Position numbers and translations under genes: made by a program | Assembly: GCF_016802725.1 (NCBI RefSeq) | Contig: NC_052664.1 | Span: 31,203,275 to 31,267,274, forward strand | DNA from: Solenopsis invicta | Lineage: Eukaryota; Arthropoda; Insecta; Hymenoptera; Formicidae | Reading direction: 5' to 3' | Length of the DNA stretch: 64,000 nucleotides | Shown here: one piece after another, positions 60,432 to 64,000 of the stretch | Layout of the letters: every line of letters begins with the position of its first letter | Position numbering within the stretch: position 1 is the stretch's first letter | Notes under the pieces: generated by a model | Told to the model about the DNA's origin: nothing | What the model saw: the letters and a program-made list of their open reading frames with translations, nothing else | Database searches by the model: none

Positions 60432-61098
60432 GTAAGCACACGAGGGATTCGAAGAGAAAAATTGCCAGGAACGGAGGAGAGCGTTGCTTTGTGAGATCAT
60501 TTATCGGCCGATTCTGACGATTCCAAGATCGACCGCGTTCATTCTTTATCGCGTTTATAGGTTATACTCCAAACGGCTCGAAGTAAGCAAGGCCTTCGTA
60601 GGCGTTTTGAGAATGCTGCCATTTTTAATTTACATGTGCATCGTGTTTCGTGTAAATATGACGCCACGAATGTAAATTTATATCACGGAAGCGTAACGTA
60701 AATCTGTCCGATATGAGCTTAAATATAAATCTGCGGCGTTAAAACGTCCCATAAAATGTAACATAGGAAACGTGCCTCCGATACGGAAGAGCAGCAACGG
60801 CGCCGTTCGTGTCGAAAATTCGTCGAGTGTTATCACGCGAAATTGGAATGTATTTTATTTCGGGGATTTTCAATCAATCCGCGCGAGATTAGTACAATCC
60901 GCAGGCCGATATTCGGCACGTGTAGCGCGAAAGATTTTAAACTTAATATTTGCAGTATCAGAGAGGAAACGATACTCGGATCATTTGTTACAATCGTCGT
61001 ATATATCTCGCGTGTCCCATTTTTTTAATATCATCGAAATTTTGAGAAAAATTTTAATGAGCAGTTGAGAATCGGTGCAAAAATTTTTTTTCCTCTTT
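60432..61098. other. Non-coding sequence, nothing recognised
   Basis: Falls from CpG-rich to AT-rich after 61020. Short frames only. Confidence 0.45.
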
Positions 61099-61176
61099 GT
61101 AAAAAATTTAATTTAAACAATTTAATCTTCAATGTTTCATATCACAGACGAAGATTGAACGATTTAATTTTTTAAT
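61099..61176. repeat. Imperfect inverted repeat
   Basis: Arms 61099-61130 and 61150-61176 pair with a 5-base bulge, anchored by ATCTTC/GAAGAT and TAAAAAATT. The spacer is 19 bp. Probably low-complexity or a MITE remnant. Confidence 0.5.
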
Positions 61177-61480
61177 AAAAGGGACAAAATTTATATTAAA
61201 GTTCGAATTCCCGGGAGTTCTTATATTTTAAATTTATAAGTTGTATTAATATCATCGGAAATTATTCACAATTAGAAAATAAATTTTAAAAGTATATACC
61301 TATAAAACACAAGTACAGGAATATTATCAAAGATGTTAAGGCGACTAATGGTTAAGGGTGTCACATCGGCATTTTTCAATTATTATAATTGTAGTCTTTG
61401 GTATCAATGTTACAAGTACCGATTATTAAATTAAATTTATAACGTTATAAAAGTTGGAAGCTTGTAATACTACTATAGCG
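61177..61480. other. AT-rich non-coding sequence
   Basis: No feature recognised. Confidence 0.5.
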
Positions 61481-62050
61481 GCATTACGAGTCCGGTATTT
61501 ATCGGCGAGGTATTACGAGTGACAGGCCTCTGCTCCGAAAGGAGAGAATCCTTCACGATGATCTTGCCGAGCATTTCGACGCGAGATTTGATTCGCGAGT
61601 TGCAAAACGTGACGGCATGCCTCCGTGCGTGCGCAGGGACTCGAGAGTCGACGAGGGCTCTCGACCAGCCGAAGTTTCTTTCAGGCACATTCATCTCGAT
61701 CGCGCGACAGCGCAAGCGGAAACGGTGGAAGGCAGGGGACGGCGCGGCGAAAAAGTCGACGGGGATATTCGGAGACCGTCGTCGAGGGGTTCGCCTCGCG
61801 TTCGCATACTCGCGTTTCGGAACACGGCTTTAACGCCGATATAGTGAACGGACCGCGGAAAAGCGACACGAATTCTTTACGCTTTTACGTTGAATCGTTA
61901 AGTCCCGCGAGGTGCGGTATCGAGTTTCGCCGAACGAATCGGGGTCGCCGACAACTGGTTCCTAAGTCGCGATCGAGGCTTCTAGGACTCGAACGCGAGA
62001 AGACTAGGACGGGATTACTCCGATCGTGACCTTCGATTTAATCATCGATT
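61481..62050. other. CpG-rich island, no gene assigned
   Basis: Three plus-strand frames (61519-61833, 61617-61844, 61625-62029; 75-134 codons) overlap in all three phases, and two minus-strand frames oppose them. Arg/Ser-rich readings reflect composition. Possibly a regulatory region. Confidence 0.35.
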
Positions 62051-64000
62051 GGATAACTAATTGGTACCGGTTTCAATGTGGGCTGAATTCGAGCAATCCA
62101 ATTTCACTATCGTAACCGCACCGCGACCGGAATTCTAAAATTCTAGTAACAGTCGGAGATGGAAAAAGCGAATATTTTGGAATTTGGAGTAAGAGACCGA
62201 GTAGTTTTGTTTTGTAATAAAAAAACTGTATTTTTTGCCACAATACTAAAAAGAGATATTGAATTTATTTTTCTCTATATTGTTAAACATTTGATATATG
62301 TTTGATACATTATTTTAATATTTTTTAATACTTTGGAGTCTTTAATGATTGAATGAGCACCAAAAAAAGAAATGTGTTTGTTCAAATAATATGAGCTTTG
62401 AATTCATTTCCAGCTTTCCAGTGACGATGATCTGGATATCCATCCTAGGTTATTCAGTCATTGCACTACATTTCGATTGTTTGCACTTATCTTTATACAG
62501 AACTTTTGAATGAATGCAAAAATTGAATTCTAGAACAAAAATATAGTATTGCATATTGAAAATCATATGTATCCGAGTGAAAAACTTTTTAAAGCCAAAA
62601 AATTCTTTTTATTGAATTTTTTACTCAAAATAGTTTTTTTTAAGCCATTTTTATCTCTAAATTGTCTCGTATGAAAGTTTCAGAATAAGTCTTTTATTTG
62701 TAAGATCTGCCTTGTAGATACATTCCATTTAAAACTGATTTTAAAAAGCGGTGGATTTGGTATTTTTTTAATTTCGATAAACATTAATTTGTATGAAAAC
62801 GTACGTTATTTTCTTTTTACGCGTATACATGAACATGTGTTGTCTCATACAAATAACAGTATATTAGCCATAAGTGTGAAGCATGAAGTGTCATCTCGAC
62901 TCTCGTTGACTTATTATATTCATTCAATTCTCGTGTGGATGTAACATCCGTTAGAAATCCGATGATGTTGGGTGAATGACGATTGGTAAAGAAGCCCGTA
63001 AAGTCGTATTGTGCATATAAGGCGGTTAATCGAGAAATGGTTTGCCGTCTGGTCGTTAGCTAACTGATTTTTCCGTCTTTCTTTATAGTACGCATGGAGA
63101 TAATTTAGAATGTGGCAACAAGCTGCGCTATCTTGGGATTAGCTACCCGGACTCTGTTAGCAGTGAACACTACTGCAACTCCGTCTATACGTTTCCGGTA
63201 CCAGTAATGAATTCTAAACTCTTGGGCCATGTTGCAACAGCAGTTCGAGTTAACTAATCCCAACTTAGCGATTCGCAGCATCTCGTGTGATTGTAGTCTC
63301 ATTCATGTGGAGCCAGCAGCGGAGATTTAATTAATTAAAATTGTTAATTGCTAGTTTAAAAAACGTTTAATTTCTGACATTTCTTACTTGCTTTATTTCT
63401 TTATATTAGGTGCTTCAGTTAGTTTTAAGGGCTCGCTGTACACTATATTCTACTAAAAATATTTTCAAAATTGATATTTCAAAGCTTGGATATGTTTACA
63501 AATAATTTGATACACGTTTAATGTTTAATAATATTTTAACATAAATTTTGAAATAAAAAAAAGAATAAATTTAATAGTATCTACATTGAGATCAATAACT
63601 TCTAATTGTGATAGTTTGTTAATTTTATTGTGTGTAATTACACGATCTATTTTAGGTTTTGCAAAATAAAACACGTTAAAATTTCGCTAATAAATCACAT
63701 CATAATCACCACAATCGTATATTTCGCTAATGCACGAAGGGCACTTTCGCTTCATTAATAATCCTTAACGATGAGCGCTTCAAATGATGGGTATCTTCTC
63801 TTCATCAGCAACAAGCGATTACACGCAAACTTCGGCGCATTTTTGCTCAAGTGAGGCTAAGTGGGAATAAAAATTACATGTATTTGCGCAACAAATTGCT
63901 TTTGGGAGATTTTACGTAATTAAGTATGGATAGCTGATCGACTGTAGACTAAAGTAAACGCCAGACCACATTGCCGGACCATCGCCGCTTTGGCTTATAT
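62051..64000. other. AT-rich to balanced non-coding sequence
   Basis: A balanced, repeat-free segment at 63000-63310 includes a 65-codon minus-strand frame without recognisable motifs. The remainder is AT-rich. A TATTAGGTGCTTC word at 63407 faintly resembles a mariner end but has no partner. Confidence 0.45.

Noticed and set aside
59833..60500. Frames of 167-190 codons on both strands
   Set aside because: They lie in the most GC-rich segment, where stop codons are rare. Open frames occur in at least five readings, and the peptides are Arg/Ala/Pro-rich without any recognisable domain.
61625..62029. 134-codon frame in a CpG island
   Set aside because: Three phases are open over the same segment. 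No domain, splice context or signal peptide.
63407..63450. Mariner-like end TATTAGGTGCTTC
   Set aside because: No inverted partner and no transposase remnant. The resemblance is short.
1..64000. tRNA, rRNA or CRISPR features
   Set aside because: I found no B-box GGTTCGAATCC-type sequence with a matching A-box, no rRNA-like block, and no short direct repeats with regular unique spacers. The tandem arrays present have no spacers.

Overview
The window looks like non-coding DNA from an insect nuclear genome, most likely a hymenopteran such as an ant. That assignment is an inference. It rests on AT-rich sequence broken by many CpG-rich patches of 300-1200 bp with no sign of CpG depletion, on abundant (CT)n/(GA)n microsatellites, on TA-flanked MITEs, and on the absence of any long open reading frame. 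I see no convincing multi-exon gene, no tRNA or rRNA, no CRISPR array and no intact transposase. The window is best read as intergenic sequence and/or very long introns. In favour of the intron reading, 21480-21505 is a textbook zero-length-exon (ratchet) site: a long T tract ending in CAG joined directly to GTAAGT.

Layout. 1-13000 is AT-rich sequence with CpG-rich patches, simple repeats (CT, AT, ATT, GGA and a 17-bp GC minisatellite), one diffuse inverted repeat near 11.9 kb, and a possible signal-peptide exon on the minus strand at 6371-6443. 13001-15260 is the most unusual unique-looking block. It has a 142-bp foldback hairpin, then about seven diverged copies of a roughly 190-bp GC-rich tandem unit, then a short ATG exon with a good splice donor and a matching acceptor 268 bp on. 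This could be a spliced non-coding or small-peptide transcript. 15.3-38.6 kb is mostly featureless, apart from the ratchet site, a perfect 15-bp hairpin, two MITEs (27.7 and 33.7 kb), a kappaB-like palindrome (35.1 kb) and a strong CpG-rich island (36.4-37.1 kb).

38.7-53.7 kb is a mobile-element nest. It holds three separate long foldback elements (38.69-39.67, 41.08-43.20 and 52.711-53.710 kb), each with long inverted arms and internal tandem subrepeats. Two hairpin MITEs, a MITE end fragment and a diverged 170-bp direct duplication lie between them. The third foldback element is exactly 1000 bp with a perfect 9-bp target-site duplication and nearly identical arms, so it looks recent. The second encloses a non-repeated centre containing a signal-peptide-like reading frame, which may be captured host sequence. 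54-64 kb has a hAT-like terminal relic, a TATA-type promoter candidate (56.3 kb), and large CpG-rich islands at 56.3-57.3, 59.6-60.6 and 61.5-62.05 kb. The middle island ends in a good splice donor and may be a 5' exon of a plus-strand gene lying beyond the window.

No gene pathway can be reconstructed. The biology visible here is mobile-element structure, tandem-repeat evolution and possible long-intron processing signals.
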